The position numbers were made by a program, and so were the translations under genes. Below, in pieces: positions 51,286 through 60,952 of a stretch of 64,000 nt of DNA. Origin of the DNA: Hoeflea_A sp965228435 (lineage in GTDB: Bacteria > Pseudomonadota > Alphaproteobacteria > Rhizobiales > Rhizobiaceae); the NCBI GenBank assembly GCA_965228435.1, contig OZ245818.1:5456001-5520000 (forward strand). Reading direction: 5' to 3'. The notes under the pieces were generated by a model, which was given only the letters and a program-made list of their open reading frames with translations, was not told the DNA's origin and searched no databases. Within the stretch, counting starts at the first letter, position 1. The number at the start of each line of letters is the position of its first letter.

Positions 51286-51885
51286 ATGGCGCGCAAGGTA
51301 GGGTCGGTCGGAGCGGAAACTGCAGACAAGGTCAGATCGGCCGCGGTATCGTTGTTTGCCCGGTATGGATATGCAGCCGTATCCATGCGCCAGATTGCCC
51401 GTGAGATCGATCTTCAAGCGGGAGCGATCTACAACCATTTTCCCACCAAGCAGCACCTGTTGCGAAATCTCCTGGTGGATCACATGGAGCGATTGTTGCA
51501 GGCCTGGGAAGGGCAGGAAGAACAGGACCTGCCGCCGGCTGAGGCACTGATCGCCTTCGTGCGTTTCCATATTCGATATCACGTGCAATGCGGCGATGAG
51601 GTCTTCATCTCCTACATGGAACTGCGCAACCTCGAAGAGGACAACTTCGTCGAGGTCGAGGCTCTACGACGCCGTTACGAAACCAATCTGCGGCAAATTC
51701 TGAGCGAGGGCGCTGAAACGGGTGTTTTCAGAATTGGCGATCTGCATGTTGCGACCATGGCGATCATTGCCATGCTGACCGGGGTTACTGGCTGGTTCCG
51801 GCGCGACGGTCGGCTTTCACTGGAAGAAATCGAAGAATTCTACATCGGCATGATCGCCGGCGCGGTCGGCATGAAGGAGAGCTGA
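51286..51885 (+). CDS. TetR-family regulator of leucine/isovalerate degradation
   Basis: A 199-residue TetR protein. The HTH domain is at about residues 15-60, with AAVSMRQIAREIDLQAGAIYN and HFPTKQHLL. The C-terminal domain fits the TetR_C_41 or LiuQ-like kind. It is 2 bases upstream of ivd and must be co-transcribed with it. The palindrome over its promoter suggests autorepression; the same half-site in front of the acyl-CoA ligase suggests joint control. In other proteobacteria TetR proteins such as LiuQ respond to branched-chain acyl-CoA; the ligand here is inferred. Confidence 0.9.
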   Translation: MARKVGSVGAETADKVRSAAVSLFARYGYAAVSMRQIAREIDLQAGAIYNHFPTKQHLLRNLLVDHMERLLQAWEGQEEQDLPPAEALIAFVRFHIRYHVQCGDEVFISYMELRNLEEDNFVEVEALRRRYETNLRQILSEGAETGVFRIGDLHVATMAIIAMLTGVTGWFRRDGRLSLEEIEEFYIGMIAGAVGMKES

Positions 51886-51887
51886 AC

Positions 51888-53051
51888 ATGTATCTCAGCG
51901 GTATGAATTTCGGTCTTGGAGACGAGATCGAACAGTTGCGCGACGTGGTCCACCGCTTTGCCCAGGAGCAGATTGCTCCGCTGGCGGAAGAGATTGATCA
52001 GTCCAACCAGTTCCCGCCGCACCTCTGGCAGGAAATGGGCGCACTGGGTCTGCTCGGTATGACGGCTAACCCGGACTTTGGCGGCACCGGCATGGGCTAT
52101 CTGGCCCATGCGGTCGCCATGGAGGAAATCTCCCGTGCTTCGGCGTCCGTCGGACTGTCCTACGGGGCGCATTCCAACCTGTGTGTCAATCAGATCAACC
52201 GGTGGGGCAATGACGCGCAGAAGCAGCGTTACCTGCCGAAATTGTGCTCTGGCGAAAATGTCGGGGCCCTGGCCATGTCGGAGCCCGGCTCCGGCTCGGA
52301 CGTGGTGTCGATGCGATTGAGGGCCGAGAAGCGCAACGACCGATTTGTGCTCAATGGCAACAAGATGTGGATCACCAACGGTCCCGACGCGGATACGCTG
52401 GTCGTCTATGCCAAAACGGATATGGATGCCGGGTCACGCGGGATTACCGCCTTCCTGATCGAAAAATCCATGGCCGGTTTCTCGACGGCGCAGAAGCTCG
52501 ACAAACTTGGCATGCGCGGTTCCAACACCTGCGAGTTGGTCTTCGAGGACTGCGAAGTGCCCTACGAAAACGTCCTCGGAGAAGAAGGGCAGGGCGTGCG
52601 CATCCTGATGTCGGGCCTCGACTTCGAACGGGTCGTTCTCGCAGCCGGGCCGGTGGGGATCATGGCAGCAGCGCTCGATATCGTGGTGCCCTATGTGCAT
52701 GAGCGCAAGCAGTTCGACACACCGATCGGCGAGTTCCAGCTGATGCAGGGCAAGCTTGCGGACATGTACACGACGATGAATGCCTGCCGATCCTACGTCT
52801 ATGCTGTTGCAGCTGCGTGCGATCGAGGAGAGACGACGCGCAAGGATGCCGCCGGATGCATCCTTTATGCCGCCGAAAAGGCCACGCAGGTGGCGCTTGA
52901 ATCGATCCAGGCGCTGGGCGGAAACGGTTACATCAACGAGTACGCCACGGGCCGGCTGCTGCGAGACGCGAAGCTTTATGAAATCGGTGCCGGGACTTCG
53001 GAAATCCGCCGCATGCTGATCGGGCGGGAAATGTTCGCCGAATCGGCCTGA
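51888..53051 (+). CDS. ivd: Isovaleryl-CoA dehydrogenase
   Basis: A 387-residue acyl-CoA dehydrogenase that oxidises isovaleryl-CoA to 3-methylcrotonyl-CoA in leucine breakdown, passing electrons to ETF. FAD/substrate motifs are LAMSEPGSGSDVVSM, MWITNGPDAD and QALGGNGYINEY. The sequence SGLDFERVVLAAGPVGIM places the catalytic Glu where isovaleryl-CoA dehydrogenases have it, unlike short-chain enzymes with the C-terminal Glu. Operon context with mccB and mccA agrees. AAGGAGAGC precedes the ATG. Confidence 0.93.
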   Translation: MYLSGMNFGLGDEIEQLRDVVHRFAQEQIAPLAEEIDQSNQFPPHLWQEMGALGLLGMTANPDFGGTGMGYLAHAVAMEEISRASASVGLSYGAHSNLCVNQINRWGNDAQKQRYLPKLCSGENVGALAMSEPGSGSDVVSMRLRAEKRNDRFVLNGNKMWITNGPDADTLVVYAKTDMDAGSRGITAFLIEKSMAGFSTAQKLDKLGMRGSNTCELVFEDCEVPYENVLGEEGQGVRILMSGLDFERVVLAAGPVGIMAAALDIVVPYVHERKQFDTPIGEFQLMQGKLADMYTTMNACRSYVYAVAAACDRGETTRKDAAGCILYAAEKATQVALESIQALGGNGYINEYATGRLLRDAKLYEIGAGTSEIRRMLIGREMFAESA

Positions 53052-53066
53052 GCGAGAGCAACGTTT

Positions 53067-54674
53067 ATGGCTGTTATCGAATCACAGATTTCGCCGTCCT
53101 CCGAGGCCTTCAGGGTCAACCTCGACCATATGGGCGCCTTGATCGAGCAGATGAGGGACGTCGCTGCCCAGGTCGAAAAAGGAGGCAGCGATTCTGCCCG
53201 TGAGCGCCATATGGCGCGCGGCAAATTGTTGCCGCGTGAGCGCGTCCGGCGCCTTCTGGATGCGGATTCACCCTTCCTGGAGGTCGGCCAGTTTGCCGCC
53301 TGGGACATGTACGGTGGCGATATCTCGTCCGCCGGGATCATCGCCGGGATTGGCAGGGTCAGCGGCCGCGACGTGATGATCCTGTGCAACGATGCGACGG
53401 TGAAGGGCGGCACCTACTATCCCGTCACCGTCAAGAAACATCTGAGGGCACAGGAGATCGCTGCACAGAACCGGTTGCCCTGCGTTTACCTGGTCGACAG
53501 CGGCGGCGCCAACCTGCCGAACCAGGACGAAGTCTTTCCCGATCGCGAGCATTTCGGTCGGATTTTCTACAATCAGGCCAACATGTCCGCCGCTGGCTTG
53601 CCGCAGATCGCCGTCGTCATGGGGTCCTGCACCGCCGGCGGCGCCTATGTCCCGGCCATGTCAGACGAGACGATCATCGTGCGCGAACAGGGCACGATCT
53701 TTCTGGCCGGACCACCGCTGGTGAAGGCGGCAACGGGGGAAGTGGTCAGCGCGGAGGATCTCGGCGGCGGTGACGTCCACACCAGGCTGTCAGGCGTCGC
53801 AGACCATCTGGCGCGCAACGATGCGCATGCCCTCACGCTGGCGCGCCGCGCGGTGGCCAATCTGAACACGGTGCGGCAGACCCATGTCGATCAGCAGGCG
53901 CCGGAAGCGCCGCTTTACGACCCGGCGGAAATTGCCGGGATCGTGCCAACCGATCTCAAGACTCCGTATGATATCCGCGAGGTCATCGCCCGGTTGGTCG
54001 ACGGTTCTCGTTTTGACGAATTCAAGGCGCGCTACGGCACCACCCTTGTCTGCGGGTTTGCCCATATCCATGGCATGCCGGTCGGCATCATCGGCAACAA
54101 CGGCGTGCTGTTTTCCGAAAGCGCCATCAAGGGCGCGCATTTCGTCGAACTCTGCTCCCAGCGCAAGATCCCGCTGGTGTTCCTGCAAAACATCACCGGC
54201 TTCATGGTCGGCCAGAAATACGAATCCGGTGGTATCGCAAAGGACGGCGCCAAATTGGTGACGGCGGTTGCGACGACGGCCGTTCCGAAGATCACCGTTT
54301 TGGTCGGGGGTTCATTCGGCGCCGGCAATTACGGCATGTGCGGTCGCGCCTACAGCCCACGCTTCCTGTGGACCTGGCCCAACAGCCGCATATCTGTCAT
54401 GGGCGGCGAGCAGGCCGCCGGCGTGCTGGCGACGGTCAAACGCGACGGCCTGGAGCGCAAGGGCGAAAGCTGGAGCCTCGAGGACGAGCAGGCGTTCAAA
54501 CAACCGGTTATCGACCAGTTCGAAGCCCAGGGTCATCCGCTTTATGCATCCGCGCGTTTGTGGGACGACGGCATCGTCGATCCGCGCAAGACTCGTGATG
54601 TTCTGACGCTTTCCCTGGCCGCATCACTCAACGCGCCGATCGAAGATACGCGCTTCGGCCTTTTCCGGATGTAG
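53067..54674 (+). CDS. mccB: 3-Methylcrotonyl-CoA carboxylase, carboxyltransferase (beta) subunit
   Basis: A 535-residue biotin-dependent carboxyltransferase. N- and C-terminal crotonase-like domains are clear, with LVDSGGANLPNQDEVFPDRE, GSCTAGGAYVPAMSDE, PLVFLQNITGFMVG and GGSFGAGNYGMCGRAY. The SGGANLPNQ motif is typical of MCC rather than propionyl-CoA carboxylase. It carboxylates 3-methylcrotonyl-CoA to 3-methylglutaconyl-CoA together with the biotin subunit 9 bases downstream. Confidence 0.94.
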   Translation: MAVIESQISPSSEAFRVNLDHMGALIEQMRDVAAQVEKGGSDSARERHMARGKLLPRERVRRLLDADSPFLEVGQFAAWDMYGGDISSAGIIAGIGRVSGRDVMILCNDATVKGGTYYPVTVKKHLRAQEIAAQNRLPCVYLVDSGGANLPNQDEVFPDREHFGRIFYNQANMSAAGLPQIAVVMGSCTAGGAYVPAMSDETIIVREQGTIFLAGPPLVKAATGEVVSAEDLGGGDVHTRLSGVADHLARNDAHALTLARRAVANLNTVRQTHVDQQAPEAPLYDPAEIAGIVPTDLKTPYDIREVIARLVDGSRFDEFKARYGTTLVCGFAHIHGMPVGIIGNNGVLFSESAIKGAHFVELCSQRKIPLVFLQNITGFMVGQKYESGGIAKDGAKLVTAVATTAVPKITVLVGGSFGAGNYGMCGRAYSPRFLWTWPNSRISVMGGEQAAGVLATVKRDGLERKGESWSLEDEQAFKQPVIDQFEAQGHPLYASARLWDDGIVDPRKTRDVLTLSLAASLNAPIEDTRFGLFRM

Positions 54675-54683
54675 GGGACCAGA

Positions 54684-56684
54684 ATGTTCAACAAGGTCCT
54701 GATAGCCAATCGCGGGGAAATCGCCTGCCGGATCGTCCGAACGGCCCGGCGCATGGGCATTCGCACGGTTGCCGTGTTTTCGGACGCCGATCGCCACGCA
54801 CAGCACGTGGCTATGGCCGATGAGGCGGTGCATATCGGCGGCAATGCCGCCGCCGAAAGCTATCTGAACAGCGAACGGCTCATTTCGGCAGCACAATCGA
54901 CGGGCGCGCAAGCCATTCATCCCGGCTATGGTTTTCTGTCGGAGAATCCGGAATTCGTCGATGCTGTCGAGGCGGCCGGTCTGACGTTCGTCGGGCCTTC
55001 ATCAAGCGCCATTCGAGCCATGGGCCTCAAGGACGCCGCAAAGGCGTTGATGGAAAAGGCCGGTGTGCCGGTGGTGCCCGGCTACCACGGTGAGGCGCAG
55101 GATCTGGTCGTGCTTGCCGGCAAGGCCAACGAAATTGGCTATCCGGTGTTGATCAAGGCCCGCGCGGGTGGTGGCGGCAAGGGAATGCGGTTGGTCAGCG
55201 AACCAGCCGGCTTCGGTGATGCTCTTTCCTCGGCAAAGCGCGAAGCGGAAGCCTCGTTCGGCGATGGTCGGGTGCTGGTCGAAAAATTTGTTTCTTCGCC
55301 GCGCCACATCGAAATCCAGGTATTCGGCGACAACAACGGCGATGCGGTCTACCTGTTCGAGCGTGATTGCTCTCTGCAGCGTCGGCATCAGAAAGTCATC
55401 GAGGAAGCTCCGGCGCCGGGCATGACAGAAGAGATGCGCGCGGCGATGGGAGAAGCCGCTGTAAAGGCCGCCAAAGCCATCGGCTATAGCGGCGCCGGCA
55501 CGGTTGAATTCATTGTCGACGGAAGCGACGGCCTGTCGCCGGATCGGTTCTTTTTCATGGAGATGAACACACGCCTTCAGGTGGAGCATCCGGTGACGGA
55601 AGCGATTACCGGTCTCGACCTGGTCGAGTGGCAGTTTCGGGTGGCATCCGGCGAACCACTGCCAAAGCGGCAGGAGGACCTGTCGATCAACGGCTGGTCG
55701 TTTGAAGCGCGGCTTTATGCGGAGGATGCGGCACGCAACTTTCTGCCGGCAACCGGGCGCCTGGAGCACCTGCGGTTTCCGGAAGAACGTGCCCGGATCG
55801 ACTCGGGCGTTCGCCAGGGCGATCTCATCACGCCCTTTTACGATCCGATGATAGCCAAGATTATCACCCACGGTCCTGATCGGGAAACCGCGCTCTCCAG
55901 CATGGCCGCCGCCCTGGACGAAACGCTTGTGGCCGGCACGACAACCAATGTGCGGTTTCTGAGAGCTCTTTGTGGTCACCCCGATTTTGCGCGAGGCGAT
56001 GTCGATACCGGCCTCATCGATCGCGCTTTGCCAGAGCTGACGGCCTCTAATCCGGTTTCCGACCGAACCGTTGCAATTGCCGCGCTGGCCGCTCTGGGAC
56101 TGGATACGCCATCGGCTGAGTCGAGGGACCCCTTCGGTACTTTGGGGCTCTGGTCGCACTGGCTGCCCGCCAAAAGGGTGGTGCACCTTCAGGTGGCGGA
56201 CGGCACATACGAACTGGCGGTGCATAGATCCGATACAAGTCGCTGGATGGTGGATGGCTATCAGGATTCGTCGTTCGGGCCGGTGACCCTCGATATCGTC
56301 AAAGCCGACAATGGATGGTTGACGCTTGACAGTGGAGATGTCGTCTTCAGTGTTGAATGCGTTCGTTATGGTACAAAGCTGATCGTCATCGACAATGGCG
56401 AACCACACGAGTTCACTTTACCCGACCTTGCCGGTGAGGATGAGGACGGGGAAGACAGCTCCGATCGGTTGTTTGCTCCGATGCCGGGAGTGATCAAACA
56501 GATCGCCTCCGCATCGGGTCGCGAGGTCAAGGCCGGAAAACCGCTGATCGTGATGGAAGCGATGAAAATGGAGTTGACCCTGGCTGCTCCCCGGGATGGG
56601 ACCGTAGCCGAGATTCTTGTCTCCGAAAACGAGCAGGTCAGCGACGGGGACCTTCTGCTCTCCATGGCGCCGGTTGACGAGTAG
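54684..56684 (+). CDS. mccA: 3-Methylcrotonyl-CoA carboxylase, biotin-carrying (alpha) subunit
   Basis: A 666-residue protein with a biotin carboxylase domain (FNKVLIANRGEIACRIVRTA; GGGGKGMRLV; FFMEMNTRLQVEHPVTE), a linker domain, and a C-terminal biotinyl domain with VMEAMKMELTL, where Lys628 carries biotin. It uses ATP and bicarbonate to charge biotin for MccB. The next two enzymes of leucine breakdown, methylglutaconyl-CoA hydratase and HMG-CoA lyase, are not encoded downstream in this window. A terminator-like hairpin follows 130 bp later. Confidence 0.94.
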   Translation: MFNKVLIANRGEIACRIVRTARRMGIRTVAVFSDADRHAQHVAMADEAVHIGGNAAAESYLNSERLISAAQSTGAQAIHPGYGFLSENPEFVDAVEAAGLTFVGPSSSAIRAMGLKDAAKALMEKAGVPVVPGYHGEAQDLVVLAGKANEIGYPVLIKARAGGGGKGMRLVSEPAGFGDALSSAKREAEASFGDGRVLVEKFVSSPRHIEIQVFGDNNGDAVYLFERDCSLQRRHQKVIEEAPAPGMTEEMRAAMGEAAVKAAKAIGYSGAGTVEFIVDGSDGLSPDRFFFMEMNTRLQVEHPVTEAITGLDLVEWQFRVASGEPLPKRQEDLSINGWSFEARLYAEDAARNFLPATGRLEHLRFPEERARIDSGVRQGDLITPFYDPMIAKIITHGPDRETALSSMAAALDETLVAGTTTNVRFLRALCGHPDFARGDVDTGLIDRALPELTASNPVSDRTVAIAALAALGLDTPSAESRDPFGTLGLWSHWLPAKRVVHLQVADGTYELAVHRSDTSRWMVDGYQDSSFGPVTLDIVKADNGWLTLDSGDVVFSVECVRYGTKLIVIDNGEPHEFTLPDLAGEDEDGEDSSDRLFAPMPGVIKQIASASGREVKAGKPLIVMEAMKMELTLAAPRDGTVAEILVSENEQVSDGDLLLSMAPVDE

Positions 56685-57147
56685 GTGTTGCGCTCAAACC
56701 ACCCTTTGCCAAGATGTTCACACCTAAGTTCGCCGCCTTGTTGCAAAGTGGTAAGTTTTGCGTAAGCTTTGTATTATATACACGATATACAGATTCAATT
56801 TCCTCCCTAGACTCGGGCTGCCTGACAAGCAGCCTATCTTTTTGGCAAAAAAATCAAACAGTTGAAGCCGGATAATCACCATCGGGTTTATGCTCGTTGT
56901 GAGGGTGTGTGGCTGCGTGATTCCTCCGATTGATTAAAATTGATTCGATTTTTTGCCCGCGAAGCACCAATGCGATGGTTTTTTTGGCGATTTCGCAGCT
57001 GCTTCTGCGCAGGGATTCAACTTTTGTTTCGAATTTTGGGCCAAGCGACGATTTCGTGACCACACCCGTCACCTGCCCAACAATGGTGACAAGCTGCGAA
57101 ATTGCAGCAATATGTTTGTGATACGCATTGAGCGGCGGGTGCACACA
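56685..57147. other. AT-rich 463-base intergenic region
   Basis: No convincing gene is seen. The stretch is clearly AT-richer than its neighbours, with runs such as TTTTTTT and TATATACACGATATA. It holds the terminator at 56816-56843 and an inverted repeat GCTGC/GCAGC near 57090-57110. A minus-strand frame (56854 onward) is open but has no ribosome binding site or recognisable product. It probably carries the end of the mcc transcript and the promoter of the DUF924 gene. Confidence 0.5.
56816..56843 (+). terminator. Intrinsic terminator after mccA
   Basis: GGCTGC (56816-56821) and GCAGCC (56829-56834) form a 6-bp stem with a 7-base loop, followed by TATCTTTTT (56835-56843). It lies 131 bases past the mccA stop. 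Confidence 0.7.
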
Positions 57148-57708
57148 ATGACTGAAAAAGCTGAAATTGTCGGACCAGACGCGGTACTTTCCTATTGGTT
57201 CGATGAACTGGAGCAGAAGGACTGGTGGCAGAAGAGCGAGGATGTCGACCGCGAAATAGCAAGGCGTTTCGGCCCAACCCATCTGGCTCTCGCCGGAAGT
57301 ATTCCGCAGGAATGGTGGGCTTCTGCGGACTCGGTTCTGGCGCTGATCATCGTGTTCGATCAGTTTCCCCGCAACATGTACCGCGGCACGCCGCTTGCCT
57401 TTGCCACTGACTGCCTGGCCCTGCGTGAGGCCAGTGCGGCCGTGGAGGCGGGTCTCGATAAACTTGTGCCTGAAGAGCGCAGGTTTTTCTTCTACATGCC
57501 GTTCGAGCATTCGGAGGACCTCGCCGATCAGGACCGGTGTGTTGAGTTTATATCGACTCTTGGTAACGAGAGACTGAGCGAATTCGCTCAGAAACATCGG
57601 GAGGTGATCGCCGCCTACGGGCGTTTTCCGCACCGCAACGCCATTCTTGCTCGTGAATCGACCGCAGAGGAAAAAGACTATCTGTCGAAACCTGGTGCAG
57701 GCTTCTGA
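57148..57708 (+). CDS. DUF924-family protein
   Basis: A 186-residue protein whose blocks VLSYWFDELEQKDWWQ, LIIVFDQFPRNMYRGTPLAF, FFYMPFEHSEDLADQ and YGRFPHRNAIL are those of DUF924 (TPR-like, all-helical). Biochemical function is unknown. The ATG at 57148 gives the normal family length; the open frame extends to 56953 in AT-rich DNA without similarity. The ribosome binding site is weak. Confidence 0.88.
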   Translation: MTEKAEIVGPDAVLSYWFDELEQKDWWQKSEDVDREIARRFGPTHLALAGSIPQEWWASADSVLALIIVFDQFPRNMYRGTPLAFATDCLALREASAAVEAGLDKLVPEERRFFFYMPFEHSEDLADQDRCVEFISTLGNERLSEFAQKHREVIAAYGRFPHRNAILARESTAEEKDYLSKPGAGF

Positions 57709-57788
57709 AGCTCGCGTTAGGCCGGCGACTTTCCACAGGCACCGGAGCGGGCCTCGCCTGACAGGTACGCGGGTTCATTGTATATGCG

Positions 57789-60305
57789 ATGAACAACGCT
57801 CCCGAGGCGATTCGCGTGAAATCGAACTTTCAGCGCCTGATATCAGCCATGCTTCCGATCGCGTTGTTTTTGGCTGCAATCATGACCGGCCCCGTGTTGG
57901 CGCAGGCAACTCAGGGCGAACCGCCGCAGCTTGATACCACCGACCGCATCACAGCCGCCCGCAACGCCATTGATTCGGCAAAGGGCAAGATCGAAGACCT
58001 GCGAAAACGCGAAGAAGCCGTGCGTTTCGACGATGCTGCCCTGGTGGAAATCCAGCTCGATCTTGAAGATATCGTCGCCAACATGGACGAGGTCAGCAAG
58101 AACCTGCAGCCCAGACTCGATGCCATAAAGGCCCGCGAGGAGGCCCTTGGCGAGCCCCCGGGAGAAAGCGAACCGAGCGAACCGGAAGCACTGGTCAGCG
58201 AGCGACGGTCCTTGGCGACTGAACGGGCACTGATCAATGCCGATATCGGTGGCGCGCTGGCCGTATCGGAACAGGCCGGCCAAATGGCAAAGGCGGTGAC
58301 CACTTACCGACGCACGCTGTTTCGACAAACGATTCTCGGACGAGCCGACATTTCCTTGCAGAGCCTGCAGAACGCTAACAGGGCCCTGGTTTTCGAGCTC
58401 GGTCAGTTGGGTACGAGAATATCGAGCTGGGCCGCCTATACCTGGCATTACAAGCGATCGGCGCTTTTGTCGGCACTGTTCCTGACATTCGTGCTCGGCG
58501 TGGTCTTCGCCTATGGCGAATATCAATTTGCATCGCGCGTTATGGTGCACGACCTCAGCGACGACAATCCCAGTGCGTTCCATCGCCAGACCTTGGCCTT
58601 CTGGTCCACCCTGTTTCCGGTGCTCGGGCTGACCATTTTTTGCACGCTGGCGATCTTCTTTCTGAACAGTTTTGATGTCCTGAGCAGCGACATCGCCGGG
58701 ATGCTGATTCCGCTGCTTCAGTTCATTGTTCTGGTGTTTTTCGTGTCGCGGCTGGCGACGGCGGTTCTCGCCCCGAGGCAACCATCCTGGCGCCTGGTTC
58801 GCGTCTCGGATCGGGGTGCCGGGCTGTTGTGGTGGCTGGTCGTTGCCATGGCGTTCGTCAATGCGGGTGATTATCTCGCCGGCAGTATCAGCGAGGTTCT
58901 CGATTCTCCACTCATCCTGACCGTTGCCAAGAGCTTTCTGGCGACGGTGATTATTGGCGTCATCCTGGTGATCACTTCATTCATCCATCCGATGGCGGAT
59001 GAGGACGGGATGAGCCGTCCCTGGCCGAAACTCATTTCCCTGCCGCTGCTGGTTCTTGGTCTGGCTCTGATCTTCCTGCCGCTGTTTGGTTTTGTCGGAC
59101 TGGCGCGGTTCGTGGCCACGCAAGTGGTGATTCTCGGTGCCCTGCTGGTGACCATGTATCTCGGCTTTCTGGCAGCGCGGGCTGTATCGGAGCCAGAAGC
59201 CTTTGTCGGATCCTCGCTTGGCCGGCTGCTGTCACAACGTCTGCATTTCGGGCAGGTCGCCGTCGAGCAGCTCGGATTGTTGTGCGGATTGTGCCTCTAT
59301 CTGCTGGTGCTGGCCTGCGGCCTGCCCATCATCTTTCTGCTGTGGGGCTTTCAGTTCAGGGACATTCAGAATTGGATCCAGGACAGCCTGAGTTCCATTA
59401 CCATCGGCAGCGTTACCATCTCGGTGACCGGCATTCTTCTCGGGCTGCTGGTGTTCCTGGTCGGCTATTTCGTCACCCGCTGGTTTCAGCGCTGGGCTGA
59501 CGAAAACGTCATGCGGCGCGGTCGCATGGAAGCAGGCTTGCGCAATTCGATCCGCACGGCGATCGGATACGCAGGCGTGGCGCTTGCCGCGGTGGTCGGC
59601 CTGACCGTCGCGGGCCTCAACCTGTCGAACCTGGCGCTGGTTGCGGGTGCGCTGTCGCTTGGCATTGGTTTTGGACTGCAGAACATCGTCAACAATTTCG
59701 TCTCCGGCCTCATTCTCCTGGCCGAACGGCCATTCAAGGTGGGTGATTGGGTGGAGACCGCGTCGACCCAGGGTTTCGTCAAACACATTTCGGTTCGTGC
59801 AACGGAGATCGAGACCTTTCAACGGCAGTCGATCATCGTGCCGAACTCGGAGCTCATCAATTCTCCCGTCGGCAACTGGACCCACCGCAATCGTCAGGGC
59901 AGGGCGGATATTGCGGTCGGCGTTTCCTATGATTCGGATCCGAAGCAGGTGGTGAGCCTACTGGAGGAGATCGGCCAGACAAACGATCAGGTTCTTTCCG
60001 ATCCGCCACCCCACGTGGTGTTCACGGGCTTCGGTGACTCCTCGCTGGATTTCGAGTTGCGCGTCTATTTAAGGGATGTGCTCTCGATCGTGATCGTCGG
60101 AACTGACCTGCGGCTCAAGATCTTCGAACGATTCAACGAAGAGGGGATCGAGATACCGTTCCCGCAACGCGATTTGCACATCAAAATGCCGGCCGATGGC
60201 GGCAACGAGGCGACCGAGCAGATTGAGGAAGCCGTAAGTGCTGCGGTGCCATCCACCGACACTTCGAAGCAACAACCGGGACGGCCTGCCGATCCCGACC
60301 AATGA
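57789..60305 (+). CDS. Large MscS-family mechanosensitive channel with DUF3772 domain
   Basis: An 838-residue channel. A signal-like segment (MLPIALFLAAIMTGPVLA) precedes a periplasmic, charged helical domain (about residues 50-190) of the DUF3772 kind. Around ten membrane helices follow. The MscS core starts at AGLNLSNLALVAGALSLGIG with FGLQNIVNNFVSGLILL, then the beta domain KVGDWVETASTQGFVKHIS and PNSELINSPVGNW. It should open under membrane tension to release solutes. The cytoplasmic tail is short and acidic. Probably transcribed alone. Confidence 0.92.
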   Translation: MNNAPEAIRVKSNFQRLISAMLPIALFLAAIMTGPVLAQATQGEPPQLDTTDRITAARNAIDSAKGKIEDLRKREEAVRFDDAALVEIQLDLEDIVANMDEVSKNLQPRLDAIKAREEALGEPPGESEPSEPEALVSERRSLATERALINADIGGALAVSEQAGQMAKAVTTYRRTLFRQTILGRADISLQSLQNANRALVFELGQLGTRISSWAAYTWHYKRSALLSALFLTFVLGVVFAYGEYQFASRVMVHDLSDDNPSAFHRQTLAFWSTLFPVLGLTIFCTLAIFFLNSFDVLSSDIAGMLIPLLQFIVLVFFVSRLATAVLAPRQPSWRLVRVSDRGAGLLWWLVVAMAFVNAGDYLAGSISEVLDSPLILTVAKSFLATVIIGVILVITSFIHPMADEDGMSRPWPKLISLPLLVLGLALIFLPLFGFVGLARFVATQVVILGALLVTMYLGFLAARAVSEPEAFVGSSLGRLLSQRLHFGQVAVEQLGLLCGLCLYLLVLACGLPIIFLLWGFQFRDIQNWIQDSLSSITIGSVTISVTGILLGLLVFLVGYFVTRWFQRWADENVMRRGRMEAGLRNSIRTAIGYAGVALAAVVGLTVAGLNLSNLALVAGALSLGIGFGLQNIVNNFVSGLILLAERPFKVGDWVETASTQGFVKHISVRATEIETFQRQSIIVPNSELINSPVGNWTHRNRQGRADIAVGVSYDSDPKQVVSLLEEIGQTNDQVLSDPPPHVVFTGFGDSSLDFELRVYLRDVLSIVIVGTDLRLKIFERFNEEGIEIPFPQRDLHIKMPADGGNEATEQIEEAVSAAVPSTDTSKQQPGRPADPDQ

Positions 60306-60315
60306 TCGGCGAGGG

Positions 60316-60876
60316 TCAACCACAGAGCGGCACCTTTTCGACGAGCTGCTTCATCGGAACCAGTTTGCGCAGATCTACGTCGTTGGTCAGGACGAAATAG
60401 GTCCCCGCATCGGATGTCTTCAGCAGCGTATCGACCAAAAGCGGACCGCTGGGGAGCGATGTCGTGCGACAGCCGCCTGTTGTGACGGTCAAGTATCCGC
60501 GTGTCTCTTTCGGAAAAGCCTTCTTGCGTTGGCGCACGAGATCTCGCAGAGCCGAAAGGCGAGGCAAGTCGGCTTCGGGAATCCGGAATACCTGCGCGCC
60601 TTCTGGTGGGGTCCCGCCGGGTTCGGTGAACTTGACTTCTTCAAGGACAAAACGTTCTTCAACGGCGGGGCCGGCCGGCGATTCCTTGAGGCCGGTGATG
60701 ATGATGGCACTGTCTCTTTGAACGCGCAGGCCATCGGGCATGTCGACGGCGACGCGCAACTGCCGGGCGTCGAGGGTCATCATGTCCAAACGGCTGAGTT
60801 TCGGTAGAGAGGTGACTGGAACGTGGCCGCATCCAACGACCATGGAGGCAATAACGAGGAGGTAAGATGCACGCAC
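60316..60876 (-). CDS. Hypothetical lipoprotein
   Basis: A 186-residue protein starting at a GTG, with CAGGAAATCGTT before it. The N terminus MRASYLLVIASMVVGCGHVP carries a lipobox (VVGC), so it is probably lipid-anchored at Cys16. The mature part has no family I recognise; it ends in paired Cys-containing segments (GGCRTT; KVPLCG). It converges with the MscS gene (10 bases between stops) and diverges from the DUF2975 gene. Confidence 0.75.
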   Translation of the reverse strand: MRASYLLVIASMVVGCGHVPVTSLPKLSRLDMMTLDARQLRVAVDMPDGLRVQRDSAIIITGLKESPAGPAVEERFVLEEVKFTEPGGTPPEGAQVFRIPEADLPRLSALRDLVRQRKKAFPKETRGYLTVTTGGCRTTSLPSGPLLVDTLLKTSDAGTYFVLTNDVDLRKLVPMKQLVEKVPLCG

Positions 60877-60952
60877 AACGATTTCCTGCTTTACATGATT
60901 TTTTTATTGTTTTACGATAAATTATTATCGAGTTAATAGGAGTATTTTGGCA

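Noticed and set aside
55002..56408. 468-residue minus-strand open frame
   Set aside because: Antisense to mccA, whose biotin carboxylase and biotinyl motifs are unmistakable. No motif in the shadow frame.
56854..57633. 259-residue minus-strand frame opposite DUF924
   Set aside because: Most of it is antisense to a recognisable DUF924 protein. The part in the AT-rich gap has no start signal or family resemblance, so it is only noted in the gap entry.
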